From the NCBI GenBank assembly GCA_031291325.1, contig JARLJG010000025.1, positions 1 to 64,000 on the forward strand: a stretch of DNA of 64,000 nucleotides, given 5' to 3'. Shown piece by piece: positions 1 through 8,261 of the stretch. Numbering within the stretch: the stretch's first letter is position 1; each line of letters opens with the position of its first letter. Under the pieces are notes generated by a model, which did no database searches, had not been told where the DNA came from, and saw nothing but the letters and a program-made list of their open reading frames with translations. The translations under genes and the position numbers were made by a program. This stretch comes from Burkholderiaceae bacterium (GTDB lineage Bacteria; Pseudomonadota; Gammaproteobacteria; Burkholderiales; Burkholderiaceae_D).

Positions 1-1
1 T

Positions 2-1843
2 ATGAACGCCACCGTCGAATCCAATTTCGCAAAACCTCACTTCGGCGACATCCCGCTGCAAAGCGTGATCCCATCGAAGACCAACCCGCGCAAGAGCTTT
101 AACCAGGCCGCGCTGGAAGAACTGGCCGCAAGTATCAAATCGATGGGCGTCGCACAGCCGATCCTGGTACGCCCGTTGCCGACCACCGCCGAACATATCG
201 ATTGCGTCGAAATCGTCGCCGGCGAGCGCCGCTATCTCGCATCCAAGATTGCCGGCATGCTGACTATTCCCGCAGTTTGCCGCGAAATGACCGACGCGGA
301 AGCGAAGCAGATTCAGATCATCGAAAACCTACAGCGTGAGGATGTCCACGAAATCGAAGAGGCCGAAGGCTTTGAACGGTTGATGAAAGAACACGGCCAG
401 ACAGCCCTTGAAATCGCCAAGGCCGTGGGGAAAAGCAAGGAATATGTTTACGGCCGCTTGAAGCTGTGCGCGCTTGAGCCGGAAGCGCGCCAGGCGTTCT
501 ATGACGGAAAGCTGAATGCATCGACGGCATTGCTGGTTGCGCGCATCCCGGTTCGTGCCCTGCAACTGAAAGCAACAACAGAAGTGGGCCGTGCCGGCAT
601 CGACGCCCCCTTGTCTTACCGTGCCGCCAAGGAGCACATCCAGAATCACTACATGTTGAACCTGTCGGAAGCAACATTCAACATCAGGGAAACCAAGCTG
701 GTGAAAGGTGCCGGGCCATGCGTGAGGTGTCCAAAACGTACCGGCGCGCAACCGGAGATTTATCCCGATGTCGCTGAAGACACCTGCACCGACCCTGATT
801 GCTTTGAATCCAAACGCACCGCTCATAACGAAAAGATCGAACAAGCCGTTGCCAAAAAGGGCTTGGAAATTCTCACTGGCCGCGAAGCGCATGCGGGAAT
901 CCACAAGCGCGGCTTGATCTCAGCCTCGTCGAACATCGCTCAAGTTGCGCGTACGGTCGACAAGACCAAGACGAACACTTCGATCATTGACGTGCTGCCA
1001 GCGGACAAAGCGCCGAATATAAAGGCTTACTTCAAGTGGGAAAGCGGCGAAATGATTCCCCTCTACGACAAGGCCGAGTTACGCACCGCTCTGGAAAAGG
1101 CCGGCATATGCATGACTGCCGCGCAGGAAAAGGAAGCCGCCGAGAAAGCCAATACCGAGCTTGCCAAGTCGAACCCTAAGAAAGCACAGGCAGAGAGAAC
1201 CGCAGCAGCAGAGCGTGCGGCACGGTGCGAGAGAGCCAAGCGAGAAACAAAATATCGCGTAGCCGTGTATGACGAAATCCGCAAGTACCTGACGCAGCCA
1301 GAACAAATTGAAGCGGCGATGCGGAAAATTGCGCAGCAGGCGGTGGCGGATTTTGGTTTTGATGCCGCCTTCAGTGCGCGATACCCGAAGGGAGTCGGCG
1401 TACTGGCCACGGTTTCCGAAAAGTTCGTACGTGAAGCCGACATGTCTACGCTTGTCGGCTTCACGCTCGATCTGATGCTCGGCTCCGACCTCACGCTTGA
1501 GGAATACCACATGAAAAACAGTAATCCCACCGGACTGCACAAGGAATTGGAAGCATTGGCAGTCGAGTGCGGCGTCGACCTCGATTTGATCCGCAAGGAA
1601 CTTGCGCCGGCGCAAGTCGAAAAAGCCGCGACGCCGGCAGTTAAAAAGGACATCAAGGCTATCAAAGCGGTCGTGGCCAAGAAGACGAAGGAAGCGAAGA
1701 CGCCGGAAGCCGAGTCGGAATATCCTGCTGATACGCCAGCCGACAACGCCACGCCTACGTTGAACCCACTTGCAGCAAACGCCGCGTGGCCTTTTCCAAC
1801 ACGCGAACAACGGGAAGCAGCGATGGCAAAGGAGTCCGTATGA
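2..1843 (+). CDS. ParB/RepB/Spo0J-family protein, phage/plasmid type (613 aa)
   Basis: ParB-like DNA-binding protein. The N-terminal ParB/sulfiredoxin-type domain (about residues 15-125) shows the NPRKSF segment, the GERRYLA box (about 74-80) and IIENLQREDVHEIEEAEGF (about 107-125). A helix-turn-helix follows at about 134-155 (ALEIAKAVGKSKEYVYGRL). A Cys cluster (C240, C243, C262, C267; CVRCPKRTG and CTDPDCF) looks like a small metal-binding knuckle, as in ParB-like proteins of phages and integrative elements. The C-terminal third is charged and Ala/Lys-rich. At 613 aa it is roughly twice the length of a chromosomal ParB, and no parA is adjacent. The gene may start upstream of the window; the ATG at position 2 is simply the first available. 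Role (segregation or phage regulation) is inferred. Confidence 0.8.
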   Translation: MNATVESNFAKPHFGDIPLQSVIPSKTNPRKSFNQAALEELAASIKSMGVAQPILVRPLPTTAEHIDCVEIVAGERRYLASKIAGMLTIPAVCREMTDAEAKQIQIIENLQREDVHEIEEAEGFERLMKEHGQTALEIAKAVGKSKEYVYGRLKLCALEPEARQAFYDGKLNASTALLVARIPVRALQLKATTEVGRAGIDAPLSYRAAKEHIQNHYMLNLSEATFNIRETKLVKGAGPCVRCPKRTGAQPEIYPDVAEDTCTDPDCFESKRTAHNEKIEQAVAKKGLEILTGREAHAGIHKRGLISASSNIAQVARTVDKTKTNTSIIDVLPADKAPNIKAYFKWESGEMIPLYDKAELRTALEKAGICMTAAQEKEAAEKANTELAKSNPKKAQAERTAAAERAARCERAKRETKYRVAVYDEIRKYLTQPEQIEAAMRKIAQQAVADFGFDAAFSARYPKGVGVLATVSEKFVREADMSTLVGFTLDLMLGSDLTLEEYHMKNSNPTGLHKELEALAVECGVDLDLIRKELAPAQVEKAATPAVKKDIKAIKAVVAKKTKEAKTPEAESEYPADTPADNATPTLNPLAANAAWPFPTREQREAAMAKESV

Positions 1844-2244
1844 ACTGGCGCCATCGTCACATGACAAATATCCCGCATCCTTCTTTGCCGCGCTTGCGTA
1901 TTGTGGGTTGGATTTTGAAAGATGAAATCGCGCCCGTACATATTCAGCCGTCCACTTTGATTAGCGAGATTATTGGCGATCAGATCGTCCATCCTGACAC
2001 CATGCGTCTAAACCACTTGCTAGCGATGCATCACGAAGTGCGCGCCCCCGCTGCTGGCGACAACCAGCCGCAAGTCGAGTCCATCCATTTCATCTATGAC
2101 GCCGGCCCCGGCGCATCAAAAGGGGCTAGTCTGCGCGCCGCAATCGATCACGACATCGAAGCAACGATAAGACCTGAACTTAAGCGGTGGGGCAAGTATT
2201 TCGGCGATGTGGTGAATAAGTTTGGCAGGGGATTTTCGGTATGA
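1840..2244 (+). CDS. hypothetical protein, accessory module (134 aa)
   Basis: Family not recognised. The ATG at 1840 overlaps the parB-like stop codon (ATGA) and has AAGGAG about 5 bases upstream, so translational coupling with the gene before it is likely. An in-frame ATG at 1861 is a weaker alternative, and a longer in-frame reading from 1786 would run inside parB. The protein is soluble-looking with no signal peptide or membrane segment. Its conserved-looking core contains HPDTMRLNHLLAMHHEVR and a C-terminal charged helix RPELKRWGKYFGDVVNKFGRG. It probably belongs to the same phage or integrative element as its neighbours. Confidence 0.65.
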   Translation: MNWRHRHMTNIPHPSLPRLRIVGWILKDEIAPVHIQPSTLISEIIGDQIVHPDTMRLNHLLAMHHEVRAPAAGDNQPQVESIHFIYDAGPGASKGASLRAAIDHDIEATIRPELKRWGKYFGDVVNKFGRGFSV

Positions 2245-2480
2245 ATACGGAGTTCATGCTACTGGCACTCTACAACCGGCCTCGCTTGACGTTGGAACAG
2301 GTTTGTGACGCGTTGGGCATCGCAGTCGGCACAGGCTACCAGCAACGCGCTAGAGGCGTTTTCCCCGTTCCCATGATCGGATCGCCGCTGTCGGCAGATG
2401 TGCGCGACGTGGCTGAAGCGCTTGATGTATTACGCGAGCGAGCAAAAACAAGTGCATCAAATTTACATCAAGCCGCGTGA
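2241..2480 (+). CDS. PrtN-like small regulator (79 aa)
   Basis: Small protein beginning MNTEFMLLALYNRPRLTLEQVCDALGI. This resembles the start of pyocin activator PrtN-family proteins (MNT.FLLMAQY....I.LE.VC...), which are short DNA-binding activators of phage-tail bacteriocin or prophage genes. The ATG overlaps the previous stop by four bases (ATGA), so the three genes at the left edge form a coupled unit. The middle (GYQQRARGVFPVPMIG) matches the part of PrtN/AlpA-like proteins that selects a target module. The assignment rests on N-terminal similarity only; the function is inferred. Confidence 0.5.
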   Translation: MNTEFMLLALYNRPRLTLEQVCDALGIAVGTGYQQRARGVFPVPMIGSPLSADVRDVAEALDVLRERAKTSASNLHQAA

Positions 2481-2664
2481 ACACCTATATTCCATGCGGG
2501 TTCCCGGTTTTATTTGTCCAATCCATCATCGGAGCGACACTGATTTTACGTTGCTGATTAGTCATTGAAGTACGGGGCGTGGCGACAGATTTGCAGCTTG
2601 CTACCTGCCCCAGTGAAATAGGTGGAAGCGTATCACATAACCGTTGCCGGCTCAGGTGTTGCGC
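2481..2664. other. intergenic boundary between accessory module and core chromosome
   Basis: A 184-base gap with no convincing ORF and no tRNA cloverleaf. A short GC stem followed by TTTTATTT (about 2498-2518) could end transcription of the PrtN-like gene. This is the likely edge of the accessory module because the next gene is core. No attachment repeat can be defined from one end alone. Confidence 0.4.
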
Positions 2665-5127
2665 TCACAGGTTCATATGCTGCGAAAACAGCAAGGACAG
2701 ATGCAGGTCGACCGTGTTGATGTCTGCTCCTTGCTTGAGCGTGAACCCCAGGCTCTTGGCCAAGTGCTGCATGCGCGTGTTGGCTGCCATCGTTTCGCCG
2801 CGCAGTTCGACGATGCCCCGGCTGCGCGCGTAATCGACGATGCTTTGCATCAGCAGGCGTCCCAGCCCTTTGCCCTTGATCGTCGAATCGATCACGATGG
2901 CGAAATCGGCAACCCGGTTGTCCGGGTCGGCGACCACGCGCACTTCGCCCAGCGACCGCTCGACGCCGTTGCTGTCGCGCACGATCGCCACCAGCGCCAT
3001 CTCGCGGTCGTAATCGATCTGCGTGAAGCGCGCCAGTTGCGAGCGCGGCAGCCCGTGCATTGCGCCGAAAAAGCGCATGCGCGCATCTTCGGGACTCAGC
3101 GAATTGAGCAAATCGCCGAGCGCGGTCTCGTCTTCCGGGCGGATCGGCCGGATCAACAATTGGCGGTCGCCCCAATCGATTTGCTGCTCCAGCTCTTTCG
3201 GATAGGGACGAATGGCGAACGGCAGGATGCGCTTCTTGGCGCTGCGTCTATCGATACGCGCGCGTGCGCCCTGCACCAGCGCGCCCGCCGCGCCGATTTG
3301 CAAGGGCGCCAGTTCCAGTTCCGCCACTTCGTGGATATCGGTCAGCAACTGCGACACCCGCACCAGCAGGTTGCCGGCAGCCGCTTCCAGCGCCGCGCGT
3401 TGTGCATCCGGCGCGTCGTCGGCGAAGCGGCTGCGCGCCACCATGTCCTGCGCCAGCGTCAGGTTAAGCGGCGGCAAGGCCACCACCAGATCGCTGGTGC
3501 GGTGCCCGACGGACCTGCCTTTGCCGAAGAAGATGACCGGGCCGAACACCGGATCGTTGGCCACGCCCAGGCGCAGCGCCGCGCCGTCTGTGCTGGCCGG
3601 CTGCAACGCAGCCCCGACTTCGATGCCATACGCCTGCATGAGGCGCTGCGCCTGCTCCGACGTCAGCGCATCGGCTTGCGCTGCGATCGCTGCGGCGACG
3701 ATGCTGCGGGCCGCCGCGACATCCGGGGTGAAATCTTCCGATAACGAGGGCGGCATTTGCATCAGCAAATTGCGGTTGCGCCGGAAATCCATGATGCTCA
3801 GAAATACGCCAATCGCTTGTTCCGGCGACTCGTGGCTCAAGACGCCGTTGGCGGCAGCGATTTTTTGCGCCTCCTGCATCGAAGCGCCGCCCACCCAGCA
3901 AGTAAACACGTTGCGCTGCGCATCCTTGGCCACTTCGCACAATGCCGCTGCCACCTCGGCGCTATGCACGAAAGGCGAAGGCGAACAGACGGTCAGCACC
4001 GCATTGGTATCCGGGTCGGCCAACACCGCCTGCAGCGAAGCGGCCCAGTTCGCGGGCGTCACATCGGCCGGCAGCACCAGCGGATTTTCCAACGCGGCAT
4101 GGGTCCCCAACAGCGTCTTGAGGCGCATTCCGGTGTCGTGCGAGAGCGTCGTCAGTTGCCCGCCCATGCGCTGCAGCGCATGGGCGGCGATATGCCCAAG
4201 ACCCAGGCCGTTGCCAAGAATACAAAGGTGGCCGCCGCGCATCGAGCGCGCCCGCGCATGCGCGAGCGCCTCGACCGCTTCAAACAAATCTTCCAGGGTG
4301 TCGATACTGACCCAGCCGGCGCGCCGCAACGCGGTTTCGTAGACATCGCCGCTGGCAAACGGCGCACCGGCCGCGCGCGGGCGGTCGACCGCCCCGCCGC
4401 GAATCGCCACCACCGCCTTGTTGCGCGCGGCGGCCCGTGCCGCCGACATGAACTTGCGCCCATTCGTAACCGAGTCGAACTGCACCAGGATCGCCTCGGT
4501 GCCAGGATCGCCGGCCAGCCAGTCGAGCACATCGGCCAGATCGATATCGAGGCCGGCTCCCAAATGCACGACAGTCGAGAAACCGATGCCCTTGCTATAG
4601 GCGCGGTCGAGCACTGCCGTCGCAATCGAAGTCGACTCGGTGACCAGCGCGATCTTGCCCGGCGTCGCCGCCACCGGCGTGACGCTGGCATTGAGCCCGC
4701 GCGCCGGCACGGCGATGCCGCCGCTGCCCGAGCCGAGCAGCCGCATCATGTGCGGCTGGGCGGCGTCGAGTATGGCTTTGCGCACGGCCAGGCCTTCGTT
4801 TTCGTTCATCCGATCGCGGATCGACGGGCCGACGATCACCGCGCGCGTGCCGCGCTCGCCGAGTTGCTTGACGATGTCGGGAACGTCGGCCAGCGCCGCG
4901 CAAACGATGGCCAGGTCGGGCACGTCTTTCAGATGGTCGATGTGGATATGCGCGCCCAGCCCGAAGTGCGACCGTTCCTTTGCCGCAACGGAGGCAATCG
5001 GGCCGTCGAATCCGCCTTCGGCGAGATTGCGCAGCACCACTTCGGCGTATTTCCCCGGCACGTCCGGTTCGGCAACCACGGCGATCGAACGCGGGTGAAA
5101 CAGGAATTCGAGATTACGGACTGTCAT
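2665..5127 (-). CDS. GNAT/acyl-CoA synthetase-like protein acetyltransferase, PatZ type (820 aa)
   Basis: Two-part protein. Residues about 1-640 resemble the NDP-forming acyl-CoA synthetase alpha/beta subunits: a CoA-binding N-terminus (LFHPRSIAVVAEPDVPGKYAEVVLRNL) followed by succinyl-CoA ligase-like domains. Residues about 650-810 form a GNAT acetyltransferase with the acetyl-CoA loop IKGKGLGRLLM. This is the PatZ/Pka architecture, which acetylates lysines of proteins such as acetyl-CoA synthetase using acetyl-CoA. The ligase part appears to lack the phosphorylated-His motif (SHTGA); the aligned stretch reads AGAPFASGD, so it is probably a regulatory domain. It is divergent from the acetyl-CoA hydrolase gene, across a region holding an FNR box. 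No strong Shine-Dalgarno was seen. Confidence 0.85.
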   Translation of the reverse strand: MTVRNLEFLFHPRSIAVVAEPDVPGKYAEVVLRNLAEGGFDGPIASVAAKERSHFGLGAHIHIDHLKDVPDLAIVCAALADVPDIVKQLGERGTRAVIVGPSIRDRMNENEGLAVRKAILDAAQPHMMRLLGSGSGGIAVPARGLNASVTPVAATPGKIALVTESTSIATAVLDRAYSKGIGFSTVVHLGAGLDIDLADVLDWLAGDPGTEAILVQFDSVTNGRKFMSAARAAARNKAVVAIRGGAVDRPRAAGAPFASGDVYETALRRAGWVSIDTLEDLFEAVEALAHARARSMRGGHLCILGNGLGLGHIAAHALQRMGGQLTTLSHDTGMRLKTLLGTHAALENPLVLPADVTPANWAASLQAVLADPDTNAVLTVCSPSPFVHSAEVAAALCEVAKDAQRNVFTCWVGGASMQEAQKIAAANGVLSHESPEQAIGVFLSIMDFRRNRNLLMQMPPSLSEDFTPDVAAARSIVAAAIAAQADALTSEQAQRLMQAYGIEVGAALQPASTDGAALRLGVANDPVFGPVIFFGKGRSVGHRTSDLVVALPPLNLTLAQDMVARSRFADDAPDAQRAALEAAAGNLLVRVSQLLTDIHEVAELELAPLQIGAAGALVQGARARIDRRSAKKRILPFAIRPYPKELEQQIDWGDRQLLIRPIRPEDETALGDLLNSLSPEDARMRFFGAMHGLPRSQLARFTQIDYDREMALVAIVRDSNGVERSLGEVRVVADPDNRVADFAIVIDSTIKGKGLGRLLMQSIVDYARSRGIVELRGETMAANTRMQHLAKSLGFTLKQGADINTVDLHLSLLFSQHMNL

Positions 5128-5316
5128 GGCGTCGCAGGGTAAAGATCATGCTGGTGAGCCCGCCATTTCGGCGAGGAAGCGAAGCGCTGCACGAAAGTAT
5201 CCACGCCCTTCCGATCCGGGTCAATCGCTTTCGGTGGCGGGTCCAGGTACGCATTCGATTGCGACTATTTTTAGAAGGTTTCCTCGGGCCGAAAACACGC
5301 GCCACGCCCGGCCAAC

Positions 5317-5330
5317 TTGATCCAGATCAA
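5317..5330 (+). promoter_or_regulatory. FNR/ANR box of a class II promoter
   Basis: TTGATCCAGATCAA is a perfect match to TTGAT-N4-ATCAA. Its centre (5323.5) lies 41.5 bases upstream of the start site (about 5365) predicted from a TATTAT -10 element at 5353-5358. That is the spacing of class II FNR-activated promoters. It faces the acetyl-CoA hydrolase gene. Confidence 0.8.
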
Positions 5331-5352
5331 ACGAATCGCCGTCTCGCCACTC

Positions 5353-5358
5353 TATTAT
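5353..5358 (+). promoter_or_regulatory. -10 element of the FNR-type promoter
   Basis: TATTAT (5 of 6 to TATAAT), with no good -35, as expected when FNR replaces -35 contacts. The predicted leader to the GTG at 5495 is about 130 bases. The rest of the divergent region 5128-5494 holds no supported gene. Confidence 0.6.
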
Positions 5359-5494
5359 TTACTAGTATAAATGCATCTCCGCACGCCGCAATGGGGAGGG
5401 CTGCTAGCTAGAATAGACGCCAGCCGTGCAAGGCTAGAGCCGCGCGCCGAATTCGCGGGAAATGCCAATAAAAATAATTTCAGGAGACAACAAA

Positions 5495-7621
5495 GTGGAG
5501 CACCACAGCTACTTCGACAACACCGAGCACGCCATCGACGCGGTTCTGGCGGCGGTCGGCAATCGGATCGTGCTGGGCATTCCGCTCGGCATCGGCAAAC
5601 CAAACCATTTCGTCAATGCGCTATACCGCCGGATAAAGCATAGCCCTGCCTTTCATCTGAAAATCATCACCGCGCTTTCGCTGGAAAAACCGCGCGGCAA
5701 CAGCGAACTGGAAAAGCGCTTTCTCGAGCCTTTTGTCGAGCGCGTCTTCGGCGACTACGAGGATTTGGAATACGTCCATGCGCGCCGCGCCAACGATCTG
5801 CCGCCGAATATCGAAGTGGTCGAGTTTTTCATGAAGACCGGTGAATACCTGACCAACGATCTGGCGCAGCAAGACTATATTTACGCCAACTATACGCACG
5901 CCGCGCGCGACATGCTCACGCAAGGCGTGAACCTGCTGGCGCAGGCGGTGGCGGTCGACGACAGCAGCGGCGAGGCGCGGCTGTCGCTGTCTTCCAACCC
6001 CGACCTGACCCTGGATATGCTCGACCTGATTGCCGCCGATCCGACCCGCTCGGTGTTGACGGTGGCCTGCTATAACCGCAAGATGCCGTTCATGGAAAAC
6101 GAGGCGGCGGTCGATCCCAAGCTGTTCAACGTCGTCATTACCGACCCGAAAAACACGCACGACCTGTTCGCGCCGCCGAACATGAAAATTTCGCCGCAGG
6201 ATTATGCGATCGGCTTGTACGCCGGCGCCTTGGTGAAAGACGGCGGCACCTTGCAGGTCGGCATCGGTTCGCTCGGCGATGCAATCGCGCACTCGCTGAT
6301 CTTGCGCGACCAGCAAAACGATGTGTATCGGGAGATGATCGGCGATTTATTCGGCGGCTCGGCGCCGGCGACTGCGCAATTGGACCCATTCGACGAAGGT
6401 CTGTACGGCTGCAGCGAGATGTTCGTCAGCGGCTTCATGAAACTGATCGAACAAGGCGTGGTGCGGCGCGCCGTCTACGACCACCCTGGCTTGCAACAGC
6501 TGCTGAACGAACGCAAAATCACCTCCAGGGTGACGCCGCAGATGCTCGCCATCTTGCGCGACGAGCGTTTGATCGCGCCGCTTCTGACGCCGGCGGATGT
6601 CGACTTTCTCAAGCACTACGGTATTTTCAGGCAGGGCGTCGAGTTGCGGGACGGCGTGCTGACCATCGATCGCCAAACGGCGCCGGCCTGCGTCGGCGAT
6701 GCGGCGGCCATCGACGCCGTGGCCAAGCTATGCCTCGGCGACGAATTGCAACACGGCATCATCATGCATGGCGGCTTCTTTATCGGTCCGCGCGAGTTTT
6801 ATCAATCCTTGCGCGACCTGACCCCGGCAATGCGCGCCCGGATCGGCATGAGCCGCATCAGCACCATCAACGATGTCTTCGGACGCGAAGACATCACCCG
6901 CCCGCAGCGGCGCGATGCGCGCTTCATCAATACGACCATGTTGGCGACCCTGCTCGGCGCGGCCGCCTCCGACAGTCTCGATTCTGGCCGCGTGGTCAGC
7001 GGCGTCGGCGGGCAATACAACTTCGTGGCAATGGCGCACCTGCTGCCGCAAGCGCGTTCGATATTGATGTTGCGCGCGACCCGCCACAGCCACGGCAAAC
7101 TGCTCTCCAATATCGTCTGGAACTATGGGCAAACCACGATCCCGCGCCACCTGCGCGATATCGTCGTGACCGAGTACGGCGCCGCCGATCTGCGCGGCAT
7201 GACCGACTGCGAGTGCGTCAAGCGCATGTTGGCGATTACCGATTCGCGCTTTCAGGAAGGCTTGCTGCAGCAAGCGAAGAACAACGGCAAGATCGCCAGG
7301 GATTATGAAATTCCGGCGGCGCAGCGCAACAACACGCCGCAGGCGATCGAAGCGAAGCTGCGCCCTTGGCGGCAGCGCGGCGTGCTGCCGGATTTCCCGT
7401 TCGGCACCGACTTCAGCGCCGACGAACTGGTGATCGTGAAGGCCTTGAAAAAACTCAAGGCCAGCGCCAAACATCCGTTGCAACTGCTGCGCCTGCTGCT
7501 CAAACCGATAGGCGGCGACGAGAGCGCATGGCAGCCGTATCTGCAACGCATGCAATTGCAAGATGTCAAAGGTTTGAAAATGCGTGTGATGCGACGCCTG
7601 TTGGTCGCCAATTTGGATTGA
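5495..7621 (+). CDS. acetyl-CoA hydrolase/CoA-transferase family protein (708 aa)
   Basis: Member of the acetyl-CoA hydrolase/4-hydroxybutyrate CoA-transferase superfamily, which moves CoA between acyl groups or releases acetate from acetyl-CoA. The central GVGGQYNFVAMAHLLPQARSI matches the G.GGQ.DF signature of the C-terminal domain, and IVVTEYGAADLRGMT is the usual stretch that follows. At about 700 aa it belongs to the long form with an extra C-terminal extension. Start chosen as GTG 5495 because AGGAGA lies at 5482-5487; an in-frame ATG at 5462 has no ribosome site. The FNR-type promoter upstream suggests induction at low oxygen. Whether it acts as hydrolase or transferase cannot be told. 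Confidence 0.85.
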   Translation: MEHHSYFDNTEHAIDAVLAAVGNRIVLGIPLGIGKPNHFVNALYRRIKHSPAFHLKIITALSLEKPRGNSELEKRFLEPFVERVFGDYEDLEYVHARRANDLPPNIEVVEFFMKTGEYLTNDLAQQDYIYANYTHAARDMLTQGVNLLAQAVAVDDSSGEARLSLSSNPDLTLDMLDLIAADPTRSVLTVACYNRKMPFMENEAAVDPKLFNVVITDPKNTHDLFAPPNMKISPQDYAIGLYAGALVKDGGTLQVGIGSLGDAIAHSLILRDQQNDVYREMIGDLFGGSAPATAQLDPFDEGLYGCSEMFVSGFMKLIEQGVVRRAVYDHPGLQQLLNERKITSRVTPQMLAILRDERLIAPLLTPADVDFLKHYGIFRQGVELRDGVLTIDRQTAPACVGDAAAIDAVAKLCLGDELQHGIIMHGGFFIGPREFYQSLRDLTPAMRARIGMSRISTINDVFGREDITRPQRRDARFINTTMLATLLGAAASDSLDSGRVVSGVGGQYNFVAMAHLLPQARSILMLRATRHSHGKLLSNIVWNYGQTTIPRHLRDIVVTEYGAADLRGMTDCECVKRMLAITDSRFQEGLLQQAKNNGKIARDYEIPAAQRNNTPQAIEAKLRPWRQRGVLPDFPFGTDFSADELVIVKALKKLKASAKHPLQLLRLLLKPIGGDESAWQPYLQRMQLQDVKGLKMRVMRRLLVANLD

Positions 7622-7677
7622 CCGCGATTGCTGCGCAACTTGCGAGGATTTGCTGGCAAGCCGCAAATACGGCGCTT

Positions 7678-7691
7678 TTGATCCAAATCAA
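7678..7691 (+). promoter_or_regulatory. FNR/ANR box upstream of hibernation factor gene
   Basis: TTGATCCAAATCAA, a perfect TTGAT-N4-ATCAA. A CACAAT hexamer at 7714-7719 would act as -10 with a start near 7726, putting the box centre (7684.5) at -41.5. The geometry is the same as at 5317-5330. The predicted leader to the ATG at 7805 is about 79 bases. Confidence 0.75.
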
Positions 7692-7804
7692 GAGACTTTC
7701 CATCTTGCTGGCGCACAATGTGCATGTGCAGTCGGGAGACGTTTCAGGCAACATGGTCTTCCCGGACTGGCATCTCTGAAAATCAACAAGATAGGGGCAA
7801 CATC

Positions 7805-8128
7805 ATGGGCTGCGAATCCACCGTAAAATTCCTCAACGTCGAACATTCCGATGCGCTCGATGAGAAAATCCGCGAAAAAATCGCCCAACTCGAACATCTG
7901 TTCCCGCACCTGCAAAGCTGCGCCGTCACGGTCGAATTGCCGCATAAGCACCAGCATCAGGGTGCGCTGTATGAAGTCAGGATCGTCGTCGCCGTGCCCG
8001 GCACCGAATTGGTTGTGAGCCACCAGCCGAACGAAGACGCTTATGTTGCGCTGCGCGATGGCTTCGACTCCGCGCGCCGGAAATTGCAGGACTTCGAGAC
8101 TGCGCGCCGTCAGAAACACGCAGGATAA
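7805..8128 (+). CDS. hpf: ribosome hibernation promoting factor / RaiA family (107 aa)
   Basis: Short protein of the sigma-54 modulation/S30EA family, which binds the decoding centre of the small subunit and stabilises idle ribosomes. Visible features are the N-terminal beta strand (STVKFLNVEHSDALDEKIREKIAQLEHLF), the LPHKHQHQGALYEVRIVVAVPG strand pair and the second helix DAYVALRDGFDSARRKLQDFE. The length is that of the short form, lacking the dimerisation tail. ATG at 7805 is chosen because upstream in-frame codons lie in the promoter region. It is not the rpoN-linked hpf copy. The FNR box suggests a role under oxygen limitation. It is followed by a strong terminator. Confidence 0.8.
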   Translation: MGCESTVKFLNVEHSDALDEKIREKIAQLEHLFPHLQSCAVTVELPHKHQHQGALYEVRIVVAVPGTELVVSHQPNEDAYVALRDGFDSARRKLQDFETARRQKHAG

Positions 8129-8150
8129 GGTCTAAGGTTTTCCTGGCAAG

Positions 8151-8186
8151 CGGCGACACGGTGTCCACCGTGTCGCCGTTTGTTTT
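8151..8186 (+). terminator. rho-independent terminator after hibernation factor gene
   Basis: A perfect 13-bp inverted repeat (CGGCGACACGGTG / CACCGTGTCGCCG) is followed by TTTGTTTT at 8179-8186. Confidence 0.9.
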
Positions 8187-8261
8187 AGCGCTGCCATCGC
8201 TCTGCCCAAGTAGCGATTTGTTAAAATATTCCGCATGCGCTCGTTTGAATTCGATCCTGGT

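Noticed and set aside
3757-5142. 461-codon open frame antisense to the PatZ-like gene
   Set aside because: Antisense shadow; composition biased, no recognisable domain.
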